The notes: a model not told the origin generated them from the sequence alone. DNA of 64,000 bases from DRKI01 sp011051875 (GCA_026990385.1 JALXDL010000100.1:47547-111546); one strand, 5' to 3'; positions 17,439 to 27,108 are shown, counted from the stretch's first letter. A program made the numbers and translations.

Positions 17439-19751
17439 ATGAACGGACACCCAAACAATCCATCCAATCCCGGAAATGTACCAGCCATTCAGGGCGCTGA
17501 TTCACAACATCTGCCCTCTGTCGATGTTCGCGAGGTTATGCCCATTGTCGAGGATGAAATCAATCTCCGGGATTACCTTGATGTGCTGGTGCGTCGAAAA
17601 TGGGTCGTTATCATCGTCCTGCTGGTCACCTTTTTTTCGGTTGCCCTGTATACCTTTACAACCACTCCCCTGTTCCTGGCCCAGGGAGTGCTCAAGGTTT
17701 CCAGCCAGGGAGCCAACGTGACGAAGTTCGAGAACCTGGAAACTAATATCGTCAAGATGAAGGAGTTTCAGCAGACCCAGGTCAAGCTCCTGCAGAGTGA
17801 GCAACTGGCCGGCCGGGTTATCGCTAAGCTGAATCTGGATGAAAACCCGCTGTTCAATCCCCAGGCAGCCGAAGCCGGGGAATCGGCAGGAATCGGCTCC
17901 CAGATCAAAGGGATCGCCAGGGCGATAAGGAATTTTATTCGTTTTCAGGATGACCAGCAGGCGCTGCAGCAGCTCAGCGAGGAGGCCCAGCAGCAGATAC
18001 TCTATGACAAGGTACTCAAAACGTTCCAGGAAAGTTTCGAGGTCACCCCTGTGAAAAACAGCGAGCTGATCGAGATAAACTTCGAGGCTCCGGAATCACA
18101 GCTTGCTGCACGGATCGTCAACACGGCCATGCAGGAGTTCCTCAATATGCAGATGGACAGCCAGGTGGATATTGCGAAAACAGCCGGCCAATTTCTCGAG
18201 AAGAAAATTCTTGCTGCCCAGATCAAGCTGGAACAATCGGAAAAAGCGCTTACGGAATTTTCGCGCCGGGTTGGCCTGGTTTCACTGGACCCCAAGCTGA
18301 ACCTGGTGATGAAGCAGCTTGAAGAACTGAACGATGCCCTGGCAAAGGCACGTACAGAGCGGATCAGCCGGGAGGCCATCTATCAGCAGGCCATCAGCGA
18401 GAACAGCATGAACCTGCCCCAGATCCTGAACGATCCCCTGATCCAGGAACTCAAGACCCAGTATGCCGCTCTGCAGGCAGAGTACCAGGACCTGAGCATC
18501 ACCTTCAAGCCTGCCTACCCGAAGATGCAGCAACTGGCCGCCAAGATGAAGGACATCTCGGACCGGATCGAGTCTGAAAAGAAACGCATCATCGATTCGA
18601 TCAAAAATGAATATGAAACAGCCCTGAAAAGAGAACAGTACCTGACACAGAGGGCCGAGCAGCAGAAAAAGAAAGCCATTGATCTCAATGACAAGGCCAC
18701 CCAGTACCGGATCCTGTCGCGTGAAGTGGATACCAATAAATCCATCTACCAGAGCCTGCTCCAGCGTTCGAAGGAAATCGATGCGACACTGGGGGCGGAT
18801 GCGCTCAATATTCAGATCGTGGACAGGGCCCGCCCCCCGATCGTGCCTTATAAACCCAAGATTGCCCGGAACCTCCTGCTGGGTCTCCTCCTGGGGCTCT
18901 TTGGCGGTATAGGCATCGCCTTTGTCCAGGAATTTCTGGATAATACCATCAAGAATCCCGATGAACTGGTGGATCGCTTCCATATCCCGGTTCTGGGGTT
19001 GATCCCTTTTGACAGGGAAAACACCGAAGACAAAAAGAGACTGGCGCTCAGATTCTACCATGAGCCCCGGGCGCCGATGACCGAATCCATCCGTACGGCC
19101 ATGACCTCGGTTGAACTGTCAGCCTCGGAGAATCCGCCCCGTACCATACTCGTCACCAGCGTGCTCGCCGGGGCAGGTAAGAGTACTTTTTCCAGTAATG
19201 CTGCGCTTTCTTACCTTTCATCCGGAGAAAAATGTCTCCTGATAGACGTTGACCTCAGAAAGGCGAGCCTTCATCATATCTATGCGGATGGTGACAAGGG
19301 AAAAGGACTGTCCAATGTCCTGACCGGAACCGAAAGCCTGAAAAAGGTGATCCGCAAGACCGAGTTCGACGGACTGGATTTCATCTCCAGTGGTCCTCTG
19401 CCGCCGAACCCAGCTGAACTGCTTGCCTCGAAACGAATGCGGCAACTGCTTGGCATTGTTGGAAAACAGTATGATCATGTCATCCTCGATGGTCCGCCAT
19501 TCCAGGGCTTTGCCGAGATACTTGTCCTCTCCAACATGGTTGACGGGGTTATTCTCATCACGGTGGAAGGCGAGACACCGCGGGAAGGGGTACGCCATTT
19601 CCGCAAATCGGTGCTCAACGTGGGTGGCCGTATCCTGGGTGCCATCATCAACAAGGCAGGCCGCAAAAAAGGCTATGGTTCGTACGGGTATGGCAGCTAC
19701 AAGTACTATTCCTACAATTATGATTACGGGGAAGACCTGCAGGATTCCTGA
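17439..19751 (+). CDS. Polysaccharide co-polymerase / BY-family tyrosine autokinase (Wzc-like)
   Basis: 770 residues from the ATG at 17439; the in-frame upstream reading is not protein-like. N-terminal Wzz domain with two membrane segments (RKWVVIIVLLVTFFSVALYTF near residue 55; NLLLGLLLGLFGGIGIAFVQEF near 485) enclosing a long periplasmic coiled-coil (about 180-440). C-terminal kinase: Walker A VLAGAGKST with K581, Walker A-prime CLLIDVDLRKA, Walker B HVILDGPPF. The tail is a tyrosine cluster (GYGSYGYGSYKYYSYNYDYG), the autophosphorylation site. It controls chain length and export with Wza, opposed by the PHP phosphatase upstream. Confidence 0.94.
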   Translation: MNGHPNNPSNPGNVPAIQGADSQHLPSVDVREVMPIVEDEINLRDYLDVLVRRKWVVIIVLLVTFFSVALYTFTTTPLFLAQGVLKVSSQGANVTKFENLETNIVKMKEFQQTQVKLLQSEQLAGRVIAKLNLDENPLFNPQAAEAGESAGIGSQIKGIARAIRNFIRFQDDQQALQQLSEEAQQQILYDKVLKTFQESFEVTPVKNSELIEINFEAPESQLAARIVNTAMQEFLNMQMDSQVDIAKTAGQFLEKKILAAQIKLEQSEKALTEFSRRVGLVSLDPKLNLVMKQLEELNDALAKARTERISREAIYQQAISENSMNLPQILNDPLIQELKTQYAALQAEYQDLSITFKPAYPKMQQLAAKMKDISDRIESEKKRIIDSIKNEYETALKREQYLTQRAEQQKKKAIDLNDKATQYRILSREVDTNKSIYQSLLQRSKEIDATLGADALNIQIVDRARPPIVPYKPKIARNLLLGLLLGLFGGIGIAFVQEFLDNTIKNPDELVDRFHIPVLGLIPFDRENTEDKKRLALRFYHEPRAPMTESIRTAMTSVELSASENPPRTILVTSVLAGAGKSTFSSNAALSYLSSGEKCLLIDVDLRKASLHHIYADGDKGKGLSNVLTGTESLKKVIRKTEFDGLDFISSGPLPPNPAELLASKRMRQLLGIVGKQYDHVILDGPPFQGFAEILVLSNMVDGVILITVEGETPREGVRHFRKSVLNVGGRILGAIINKAGRKKGYGSYGYGSYKYYSYNYDYGEDLQDS

Positions 19752-21058
19752 TGAGTTCCGGGTTGGGCATGCAGGTACGCCGATCGTATGACAGGAATCA
19801 TCCCTGGTACCAGGGGGCCCTCTTCAGGGGTTTTGTTTTTGCCGTCCTTGTTTGCCTCGCTCTTTTCCAGTTGTGGTTGGCGTTTTTCGAGCAGGGTATC
19901 TTTACCGCCCCTGATCAACAATCGCTGCTTTTCAGGAAACAGCAGGATCCAGGTATTCTTGTCGCTTTGGCACAGGCGCAGCGACTGCATGGTGAGCTGT
20001 CCGCAGCCAGGGACCTGTACCGAAAGGCGTTGAAAAACAATCCATACTTCCTGCCGGCATGGCTGGGTCTGGCGAGCCTGGAGGCGGACAGCGGCCATGT
20101 GGACAAGGCCGTGGCCATTGTCCGACGCCTGAATTCAGACGGGCGCGCGACCGGATGGTGGCGATGGGACAAGGCCCTGCTGGAATATCAACTCGGCCTC
20201 ATGGACATCCTCACCCGTGATCTTGCGTACCTGGTCGAGTATTCGCCCTCCAACAGGAAAAAGGCCATGGATCTGGGATTTGCACTGTGGCCGGACCCGG
20301 CGGAGCTTCTCCGGCGCATGGGCAGCCGGAATGTGCTCCATCTTTTCCGTCATGCATTACGGAAAAAGAATATCGACTCGGCTGTTTTCTTCTGGCCCCT
20401 TGTGGAACATTCTGCAGAGCTGAAACCAAGGGAGCGACTCAGGTTCATCGAACAGTTACGGCGCAACGACAGGGTGGAACAGGCTGTGGCGATCTGGAGG
20501 CAATATTTTGACAGTCAGTCACTACTCCATAATGGCGATTTCTCCTCACCCTTCCTGTACCGGGGATTTGGCTGGCGTTGCTGGCGTAACGGCAAGCTGA
20601 AGGGGGTGCATTGGCGCCTTGAAAAAAAGGTGGGTAACGAGGAACAACCATCCATGCACATCTGGTTTGACGGGTCGGACAACGTGCAATTTGCCCATCT
20701 TTTCCAGGTGGTGGCACTCCAGGGAGGGAAGGAATACCTGCTCATGGGAAGTATACGCACCAAGAATCTCACCACGGACCAACGCCCTTATTTCGAGGTC
20801 GTCGGCGCACGTTGCAAGGCAGTGCCACAGCGGATGGATATGGTGAAACCGAATCAACCCTGGACACCTTTTATCCTGCGCTTCGAGGTCCCCGATGAGT
20901 GCCGAACCATGCTTGTCCGCCTGCGCCGCAGGCCAAGTATCTCCATCGACAACAGAATCAGCGGAGATCTCTGGATCAGGAATATGAAACTTGAACCGGT
21001 GGTTTCCGATTCCATGAAACCCTTCCAGGCCTCATCTGTTCCAGGCAACAGCCCGTGA
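19751..21058 (+). CDS. Membrane-anchored TPR protein with carbohydrate-binding-like C-terminal domain
   Basis: 435 residues; the ATG overlaps the previous TGA by one base. One N-terminal membrane segment (FRGFVFAVLVCLALFQLWLAFF, about 25-47), then TPR-type helices (LVALAQAQRLHGELSAARDLYRKALKNNPYFLPAWLGLASLEADSG). The C-terminal third (from about 255: LLHNGDFSSPFLYRGFGWR) resembles a galactose-binding jelly-roll as found after TPRs in other exopolysaccharide loci. Probably a periplasmic scaffold of the export machinery. No enzymatic motif seen; the role is inferred from position. Confidence 0.7.
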   Translation: MSSGLGMQVRRSYDRNHPWYQGALFRGFVFAVLVCLALFQLWLAFFEQGIFTAPDQQSLLFRKQQDPGILVALAQAQRLHGELSAARDLYRKALKNNPYFLPAWLGLASLEADSGHVDKAVAIVRRLNSDGRATGWWRWDKALLEYQLGLMDILTRDLAYLVEYSPSNRKKAMDLGFALWPDPAELLRRMGSRNVLHLFRHALRKKNIDSAVFFWPLVEHSAELKPRERLRFIEQLRRNDRVEQAVAIWRQYFDSQSLLHNGDFSSPFLYRGFGWRCWRNGKLKGVHWRLEKKVGNEEQPSMHIWFDGSDNVQFAHLFQVVALQGGKEYLLMGSIRTKNLTTDQRPYFEVVGARCKAVPQRMDMVKPNQPWTPFILRFEVPDECRTMLVRLRRRPSISIDNRISGDLWIRNMKLEPVVSDSMKPFQASSVPGNSP

Positions 21059-22728
21059 AAAGCACAGAGCAACAAGATATTCGCCAGCTTATTAAGCGGC
21101 TTGCAAATAATGTCGCCACCGAAGAGCTGATCGGGTTTGTGGCCGAACACGAGGGAATGCTTCGTTCCTGCCGCATTTTTCTTTCAACCGGCAATGGAGC
21201 AAATTCCTTCCCGGGCTGGTTTCGGGAAGAGTGTCGGCAGCAGAAACTTGATCCTGACAGGTTCATCAGTGAGATCAAGCGCCTGTTGCAGATCTTTCGG
21301 GCCGACGATACCGAGGACAGTGAACTGTACGCGGTGCTCGGGCTGGACCCGGGGGCGACCCTGACCGAGGTGAAAAAGGCGTTCCGCCGCCTGAGCAGAC
21401 TGTATCATCCGGACAGCTCTGTTTCCGGCAAGGGTGATTCTGCACGGTTCATTGCCGTCTGCCAGGCGTACAAGGCCATTCTTGCCAAAGAACAGGGCTG
21501 GCTGCCGGGTAAACGGGATACAGCAAGTTCAGGTCCTTGGATATACCGGAAGAAACAGGGCGCCACCACGGAGCAGAAGAAAAGGAACATAGTTCTGATC
21601 GCTAGTTTGTCTGCAATACTGTTAGTGGCAAGCATGCTGGCTCCTTTTATCTATAAAAGACATGTCATGCTTTCACAGTTTGCCGCATCACCGGAAGTTT
21701 CGGAACAAGAGGCAGGTCCGAAAAAGCCTTCTGTCTCTTCGGATGATAGCGTATCCGGGGTGGAGCAGCCGGATAAGAGACGATCCGGCGAGAAAACGGA
21801 ACGTTCCGCTGGTACACGGCAAGTGGCGCAGGGACCTGACTCTGTCCGCCGGGATATGGTTCCGCTCCATGATGCCGACCAGGTGGCGCCTATCCAAGGC
21901 GTGGACAGCTCCCTGCAACCTGGGACTCACCCGGCTGATATTGCCCGGCAAAAGCAGGAAAAAAACACTTCTTCCACCCCTTTGGCTGATCATGGGGGCT
22001 ATGAGGGTGCATCGGCATCTTTTCCGCACGGGCAAAGCGTTGCAGCGTTCCATCCTGATCCGCAAGGAACACAAATCACTCCGAGCAGAGCAACCCATCA
22101 AGACGATGGGAAAAGGGAGCTGTATCAACGGAAAGCAACCAGTCCGGAACCGAAAAGAATTGCACAGCAGAAAAAAACAATTCCACTATCATTCAGTACG
22201 GTTAAAACGGGTGGCAAGACAGTCGCCCCTTCCACCGAGGCTGGTCCTCCTGCTGGAAAAGCGCGAAACGTTGTCACTGAAAAAATCCCGGCCAGTGAGA
22301 ATAAGCCAGGGGGTCAGGCGCTATCTCCTGCCAGGAGCCATAACACTCAGGCCGAACTGGCCAATGAATTGCTCAGATTGCGTCTTCTCAGTTTTCTCGA
22401 AGGCTATACCACCAGCTATGAGCATAAAGATCTCGGCGCTTTTGCCTCGTATTTCACAGAGGATGCCGTGGAGAACGGGGCTTCATTTCAAAGTCGCAGA
22501 AGAGATTATGAAAAGCTGTTTGCAAGAGCAAAAACAATTTCCTTTTCTATTATTCCTGATTCCTGGAATCAAATCGAAAGTATTGTAAATCTTCGCGGTA
22601 GATTTACTGCTGAATTTAGATACAGCAACAGCAATGACGTCGTTCTCCATGGAAAAATAATCCTGCTCCTTGAAGATAAAGTCGACAGTTTGAAAGTGAA
22701 AGAGCTTTCTTACTGGTTTGATAAATAA
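21055..22728 (+). CDS. Membrane J-domain protein with C-terminal NTF2/SnoaL-like domain
   Basis: 557 residues; GTG start overlapping the previous stop. A J-domain lies at about 90-140 (ELYAVLGLDPGATLTEVKKAFRRLSRLYHPDSS), with the DnaK-activating HPD at 118-120. A single membrane segment (IVLIASLSAILLVASMLAPFIY, about 182-203) puts the J-domain in the cytoplasm. A long low-complexity periplasmic linker (about 210-430; Ser, Pro, Gln, Lys rich) leads to a roughly 115-residue C-terminal domain (LEGYTTSYEHKDLGAFASYFTEDAV) of the SnoaL/NTF2 ketosteroid-isomerase-like type. How a co-chaperone would serve polysaccharide export is unknown. Confidence 0.78.
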   Translation: MKSTEQQDIRQLIKRLANNVATEELIGFVAEHEGMLRSCRIFLSTGNGANSFPGWFREECRQQKLDPDRFISEIKRLLQIFRADDTEDSELYAVLGLDPGATLTEVKKAFRRLSRLYHPDSSVSGKGDSARFIAVCQAYKAILAKEQGWLPGKRDTASSGPWIYRKKQGATTEQKKRNIVLIASLSAILLVASMLAPFIYKRHVMLSQFAASPEVSEQEAGPKKPSVSSDDSVSGVEQPDKRRSGEKTERSAGTRQVAQGPDSVRRDMVPLHDADQVAPIQGVDSSLQPGTHPADIARQKQEKNTSSTPLADHGGYEGASASFPHGQSVAAFHPDPQGTQITPSRATHQDDGKRELYQRKATSPEPKRIAQQKKTIPLSFSTVKTGGKTVAPSTEAGPPAGKARNVVTEKIPASENKPGGQALSPARSHNTQAELANELLRLRLLSFLEGYTTSYEHKDLGAFASYFTEDAVENGASFQSRRRDYEKLFARAKTISFSIIPDSWNQIESIVNLRGRFTAEFRYSNSNDVVLHGKIILLLEDKVDSLKVKELSYWFDK

Positions 22729-22875
22729 TTGTGTAGCGAAAACAATAAGTACGACAGGGTGAGCCATCATACTCCCCGTATTATATTGGGATGTTTGAGT
22801 GCGTACAGGTGGTGTGCTGATGAACTCGTACGCCTGGTCGAGTCTTGAGACGACAAACTATGTGGCAAGAAATTC

Positions 22876-24315
22876 ATGTTGCGTGAAAACAGTCAATTCC
22901 TGACCAGGTTGCATAAATTTCTTGATTTGATCTTTGTCGTTGTCTCTTTTGTCACTGCCTATCAGATCAAACGCAATCTGCTTCCCGGAGAGCTGAAAGG
23001 ACTTGCAACCCGACCCAACTACTATCTGATTACGTTCCTGGCTGTAATCGTTGCCTCGTTCGCCTTTCGGCTGGCGGGTTTTTATGAACCTTACCGCAAG
23101 CAGAGATTTCATCAGATTGCACTCAAGGTATTCAAGGCAGTGTTCGGCACCCTGGCCGGACTGGTCTTTGTTCTCTACCTGCTGCATGTAGAGGGTGTCA
23201 GCAGGCTTCTTTTTCTCCTTTTTGCAATCATTCTTCTGGTCCTCCTGCTGCTGAGCAAAAGCGTTGCCTATTACACCCTGGCCTATTACCGGTCCAGGGA
23301 TTACAACACCAGGAATGTGCTCATTGTCGGCACCGGCGACCGCGCCAGGCGCATGATAAAGGCGATTCAAAGAACCCCTGAGTCTGGATACAGGATCCTT
23401 GGTTGCCTTGATCCCGGAACGCTTCAGCATACCACAAGTAATTTACCTCCTGGTGTCAGGATCTATGGCCCATTGGACAGCTTCTCCTCGATCCTCACGG
23501 ACCATGTGGTTGATGAGATCATCTTTGCCGCTGACCTGGATGCCATAGACGCGGTACACGAGCATATACAGTTTGCCGAGCAACTGGGAATCAATGTTCG
23601 GATCATGCCGGATTTCCAGCTTCAGAAGATCATGTATCGCCCGGAAACGGCCCGGGTATTCATGGACCAGTTTGCCGGTATGCCCACCATTGCCCTGTCA
23701 ACGGTTCCGCAACGAAAAGGGGAACTGCTCGTAAAGGCTTTTATGGACTATGTGCTGGCAGGAGCCGGCATGATTGTCCTGGCACCATTCTTTATTGTGA
23801 TTGCCCTTGCCATTAAGGCGGGTTCCCCGGGGCCCGTGTTTTTCATCCAGGAGAGGAGCGGGCTTTATGGCCGTACATTCAGGATGATAAAATTCAGGAC
23901 AATGGTGAAAAACGCGGAGGAACTGAAAAAGGACTTGATCCGGGAGAATGAAGTCGATGGTCCTGTTTTCAAAATAGCCAATGATCCAAGGGTCACCCCC
24001 ATAGGAAGGTTTCTGCGCAAGACCAGTTTCGATGAGCTGCCGCAATTGATCAATGTCTTGAAAGGAGAAATGAGCCTGGTCGGTCCCAGGCCGCCGATTC
24101 CATCCGAGGTGAAGCGGTATGCCCCGTGGCAACGGCGGCGGCTGTCCATGAAGCCCGGCATGACCTGCATCTGGCAGGTCAGCGGCCGCAACAATATCGA
24201 CTTTGACACCTGGATGAGGCTGGATCTTGAATACATTGATAACTGGTCCCTTTTTCTTGACCTGAAGATCCTGCTCCTGACTGTCAGAGAAGTTGTTTCT
24301 TTGAATGGAAAATAG
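22876..24315 (+). CDS. Undecaprenyl-phosphate sugar-1-phosphate transferase (WbaP/WcaJ family)
   Basis: 479 residues. Four N-terminal membrane segments, a CoA-binding-like Rossmann domain (NVLIVGTGDRARRMIKAIQ, about 150-270), a fifth membrane segment (VLAGAGMIVLAPFFIVIALAI), then the catalytic domain: SPGPVFFIQERSGLYGRTF, MIKFRTM, FKIANDPRVTPIGRFLRKTSFDELPQL, GEMSLVGPRP, PGMTCIWQVSGRN. It loads the first sugar phosphate onto undecaprenyl phosphate, which starts the repeat unit. The 147-base gap before it lacks a clear promoter. The IS21 element begins 46 bases after its stop. Confidence 0.93.
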   Translation: MLRENSQFLTRLHKFLDLIFVVVSFVTAYQIKRNLLPGELKGLATRPNYYLITFLAVIVASFAFRLAGFYEPYRKQRFHQIALKVFKAVFGTLAGLVFVLYLLHVEGVSRLLFLLFAIILLVLLLLSKSVAYYTLAYYRSRDYNTRNVLIVGTGDRARRMIKAIQRTPESGYRILGCLDPGTLQHTTSNLPPGVRIYGPLDSFSSILTDHVVDEIIFAADLDAIDAVHEHIQFAEQLGINVRIMPDFQLQKIMYRPETARVFMDQFAGMPTIALSTVPQRKGELLVKAFMDYVLAGAGMIVLAPFFIVIALAIKAGSPGPVFFIQERSGLYGRTFRMIKFRTMVKNAEELKKDLIRENEVDGPVFKIANDPRVTPIGRFLRKTSFDELPQLINVLKGEMSLVGPRPPIPSEVKRYAPWQRRRLSMKPGMTCIWQVSGRNNIDFDTWMRLDLEYIDNWSLFLDLKILLLTVREVVSLNGK

Positions 24316-24410
24316 TGATTGATTCACACCCGGAGCAGCCTGTTAATGGCAATCTAAAAATGTACCATTTCTGGCAGTTGAAAAGTGTACCACCAGTTTC
24401 GCTTGTTACG

Positions 24411-24732
24411 TCATAGCCTGTGAATCATTGACCTGGTTTTTCTGTTCCTGTTCCTTGAAATCTGTTTTGAAAACGAATGCCCCCTGAGCCGGTAGCTGTG
24501 GCCCTTGATGTTGATCACCATGCAGTGGTGGAGCAACCTGTTCAGGATTTCGGTGGCAATAACCGGATCACCGAAGAGTTCCTGCCAGTCACCGAAATTC
24601 TTGTTGGAGGTGATGATAGTAGGGTTTCGTTCATACCTGTGGGAGACGAACTGGAAGAAGCACCGCGGCTGCCCGGCTGAGCTTCAGACGAGCAAGATTG
24701 TCCTGGAGACGTTTGGAGGTCAACTGTTCCAT
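24411..24732 (-). pseudogene. istB: istB remnant (IS21 helper ATPase), internal deletion and frameshift
   Basis: The N-terminal piece MEQLTSKRLQDNLARLKL starts at 24732. It is followed at once, in another frame, by the C-terminal piece SHRYERNPTIITSNKNFGDW through LLHHCMVINIKGHSYRL, ending at the TGA at 24411-24413. The Walker A/B core of roughly 170 residues is gone. The start overlaps the istA stop, the usual IS21 gene order. Confidence 0.82.
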
Positions 24733-25212
24733 GATCCATCTCCCCGAGCATAGCGTTCATACTCGGTCAGGGGCCGGTATTCCACTTGGGGAAAGAGACA
24801 GGAGGTGGTGAGTCCGCGGGTCGCCTTGCCCTTGCGTCTGCAGTACTTGCGCTTGACCAGCTGCCTGTCGCGCTTGAGCTGTTCATAGAACAGAGTCGGT
24901 TGCCGATCAGTTCGTTTTTTCCCTGGGCTTCCTCATAGCTGGCCAGCAAGACATTGTCATCATAGATCAGGATCCTGCGGTGTTTGATCTTGAGCATGAC
25001 CTTTTTGCCGACCATTTTGTAGGGAACCAGATACTACCGGTTGTCATTGTAGGAGATCTGGCAGTCCTTGTAGACCTTGCGATAGACCTTGATCGAGGTG
25101 CCGTAATCCGATGGCAGCAAGGAGGTGAGCGCTGCAGGCTCCTGCTGCCAGCGTTCATATATCCGCTGACCGGGGGTAAAAGGAAGCACATGAAAACCTC
25201 CGTTGAAATCAT
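24720..25212 (-). pseudogene. istA: istA remnant (IS21 DDE transposase), internal deletion, stop and frameshift
   Basis: Starts MISTEVFM at 25212 after a good GAGGAGG site, then jumps out of frame into the C-terminal part (YGTSIKVYRKVYKDCQISYN, VGKKVMLKIKHRRILIYDDN, CLFPQVEYRPLTEYERYARG). An in-frame TAG interrupts the NDNR-YLVPYK stretch near 25040, and a frameshift follows NELIGNRL. The helix-turn-helix and DDE core are absent. Confidence 0.8.
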
Positions 25213-25285
25213 AACGCTCACCTCCTCGAAAGAGAAGGAAAACATCGATGGAGGTGGTGCACTTTTCATTGCTATTTTTGGTACA

Positions 25286-25546
25286 GTTTTATTTTGCCCT
25301 TGACAACGAGCTGTCGTGAACTGCTCGGCCATTCATGGCCGCTACTCATCAACAGCCTTACACTCTTTTTACTGTCACAAGTCCGATCTTTGGATCCTGG
25401 GAGCATATGCCAGTGAACAGGAAATCGCAATTTATGGTGCAGCTGTCCGGCTGGTCATGCTCGCGGCCATGTCCTTGGCCATGGTAAACATGGTTGTGCC
25501 TCCCATCATCGCCAGTATGCATGCGCAAAACGATCTGACTGGCTGG
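25286..25546 (+). pseudogene. Fragment of a polysaccharide flippase (Wzx-like), truncated and frameshifted
   Basis: Directly beside the IS end, one frame reads RELLGHSWPLLINSLTLF and LLSQ. It shifts near 25377 into SDLWILGAYASEQEIAIYGAAVRLVMLAAMSLAMVNMVVPPIIASMHAQ. This is the middle of an MATE/Wzx-type flippase, with both ends missing. It is not a piece of the intact flippase that follows, so an older flippase gene was lost here. The downstream limit is approximate. Confidence 0.75.
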
Positions 25547-25623
25547 ACTGAAAAGAAAACCGCTTCGTATTGGCAGCTTGTTCTCCGCTGTACTTTTGTT
25601 TCATCTCAAGTCGGGATGGCCTC

Positions 25624-27108
25624 ATGAGTTCGTCGTACCAGTTTCTCTCCGGGCGGCTTCTGGCACGCAACGTGTTGTGGAACCTTGCGGGCAGAATTTT
25701 GCCATTGATAACAGGCGTAGTATCGATACCAATTCTAATCAAGGCACTGGGTAAAGATGGTTTCGGATTATTGAGTATCGCTTGGATAGTCGTTGGATAT
25801 TTCAGTTTATTCGACATGGGAATCGGCCGATCTTTGGCAAAGGTCGTTGCAGAGAAACTCGCAAAAAATGAGCACGACCAAGTTGCTGTTCTGGCCTGGA
25901 CAGGACAAGGGCTTCTTCTGATCTTGGGGCTTATGGGGTGTGTAGTTGCATGGTTTGCCACACCTTGGATCGTCGATGTACTCAACTTGCCATTAAGGCT
26001 TTGGGTGGAAGCTCATCATACACTATATGTTCTATCCATATCTATCCCGTTCGTAGTCAGTTCCAGTGGTTTTCGCGGGATTCTGGCAGCCTATCAGCGG
26101 TTCGATTTGATCAACAAAATTCAGGTCCTACTGGGAACATGGATGTTTCTGGGGCCCTTGCTGATACTGCCATTTTCGCGCACGCTTTCCGTTATTGTGG
26201 CGATATTGGCATTTGGCCGTATCGTAGCACTGATTGTCTATTTAGTGTTGTCTTGGAGAGTTACCCACATATCGGATGGATTGCAGATCAGAGCATCGGT
26301 GCTAAAACCGATTTTAAGTTTGGGCGGGTGGATGACCGTATCCAATATTGTCGGCCCGGTCATGACCTACATGGACCGCTTTTTTATTGGTGCGTGGGTT
26401 TCGGTGACGGCAGTAACCTATTATACGGTTCCCTATGAAGTAGTCACCAAATTGTCGATTCTTCCCCAAGCAATGATGGGAGTGCTGTTTCCTGCTCTCT
26501 CTTTCTCGCTGGCAGGCAATCGTGCGGGTGCTGCCAGGCTTGTTGATCGTGCATTGAGATATTTGTTCATAGTGATCTTTCCTGCGGTGTTCCTGATTAC
26601 CGTTTTTGCCACAGAGATTCTTCGATTGTGGGTGGGAAGCGAAGTTGCGAATCAAAGCACCTTGGTCACGCAGTTGCTTGCCATTGGAGTGTTGATCAAC
26701 ACACCGGCACATGTTGCCTTCTCCTTGATTCAGGCCGAAGGAAAGGCTAATTGGACGGCTTGTGTGCATCTTGTAGAGTTGCCGATCTATCTCGTCTTGC
26801 TTTGGTGGTCGGCAACCCATTATGGAATCATCGGCGTGGCATTCATATGGTCAGCTAGGGTGGCTATGGATTCGGTCATTATGGTGTTTTTGATGAGCAG
26901 AGTGCTCCCACAATCAATGCCAGGCCTGAAAAAAACTTCTTTGCTTTTGTTTGTGGCTGTTGTTGTTTGCATGGTGCCAATGTTGAATATTGAGATTGTA
27001 AACAAGTTTATGTTTGCTGGTACTATCATGGTGGGATTCTTGTTTTTAATCTGGAATCATCTCTTGTCCCGTTATGAAAAGTACAAGATAGTTCGGTGTA
27101 TTAGATGA
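25624..27108 (+). CDS. Oligosaccharide flippase (Wzx-like)
   Basis: 494 residues from the ATG at 25624. Twelve to fourteen membrane segments; N-terminus LARNVLWNLAGRILPLITGVVSIPILIKALG and DMGIGRSLAKVVAEKLA are those of the polysaccharide biosynthesis/MATE-like flippases. It turns lipid-linked repeat units across the inner membrane. It replaces the decayed flippase just upstream. Base composition is visibly more AT-rich than the 5-24 kb genes, and it heads an overlapping series (ATGA junctions) with the methyltransferase and GT2 that follow. Confidence 0.92.
   Translation: MSSSYQFLSGRLLARNVLWNLAGRILPLITGVVSIPILIKALGKDGFGLLSIAWIVVGYFSLFDMGIGRSLAKVVAEKLAKNEHDQVAVLAWTGQGLLLILGLMGCVVAWFATPWIVDVLNLPLRLWVEAHHTLYVLSISIPFVVSSSGFRGILAAYQRFDLINKIQVLLGTWMFLGPLLILPFSRTLSVIVAILAFGRIVALIVYLVLSWRVTHISDGLQIRASVLKPILSLGGWMTVSNIVGPVMTYMDRFFIGAWVSVTAVTYYTVPYEVVTKLSILPQAMMGVLFPALSFSLAGNRAGAARLVDRALRYLFIVIFPAVFLITVFATEILRLWVGSEVANQSTLVTQLLAIGVLINTPAHVAFSLIQAEGKANWTACVHLVELPIYLVLLWWSATHYGIIGVAFIWSARVAMDSVIMVFLMSRVLPQSMPGLKKTSLLLFVAVVVCMVPMLNIEIVNKFMFAGTIMVGFLFLIWNHLLSRYEKYKIVRCIR

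Larger units (their letters stand above)
24361..25285 (-). mobile_element. Internally deleted IS21-family element with intact terminal repeats
   Basis: The ends are imperfect inverted repeats. The left begins TGTACCATTTCTGGCAGTTG at 24361; the right, read inward from 25285, begins TGTACCAAAAATAGCAATG. Both then share GAAAAGTG(T/C)ACCACC. Between them, on the minus strand, are shortened istA and istB. Full IS21-type elements are about 2-2.5 kb, so over half is missing (925 bases remain). No target-site duplication is evident in the flanks, which suggests rearrangement after insertion. It cannot transpose alone but could in principle be moved in trans. Confidence 0.85.
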
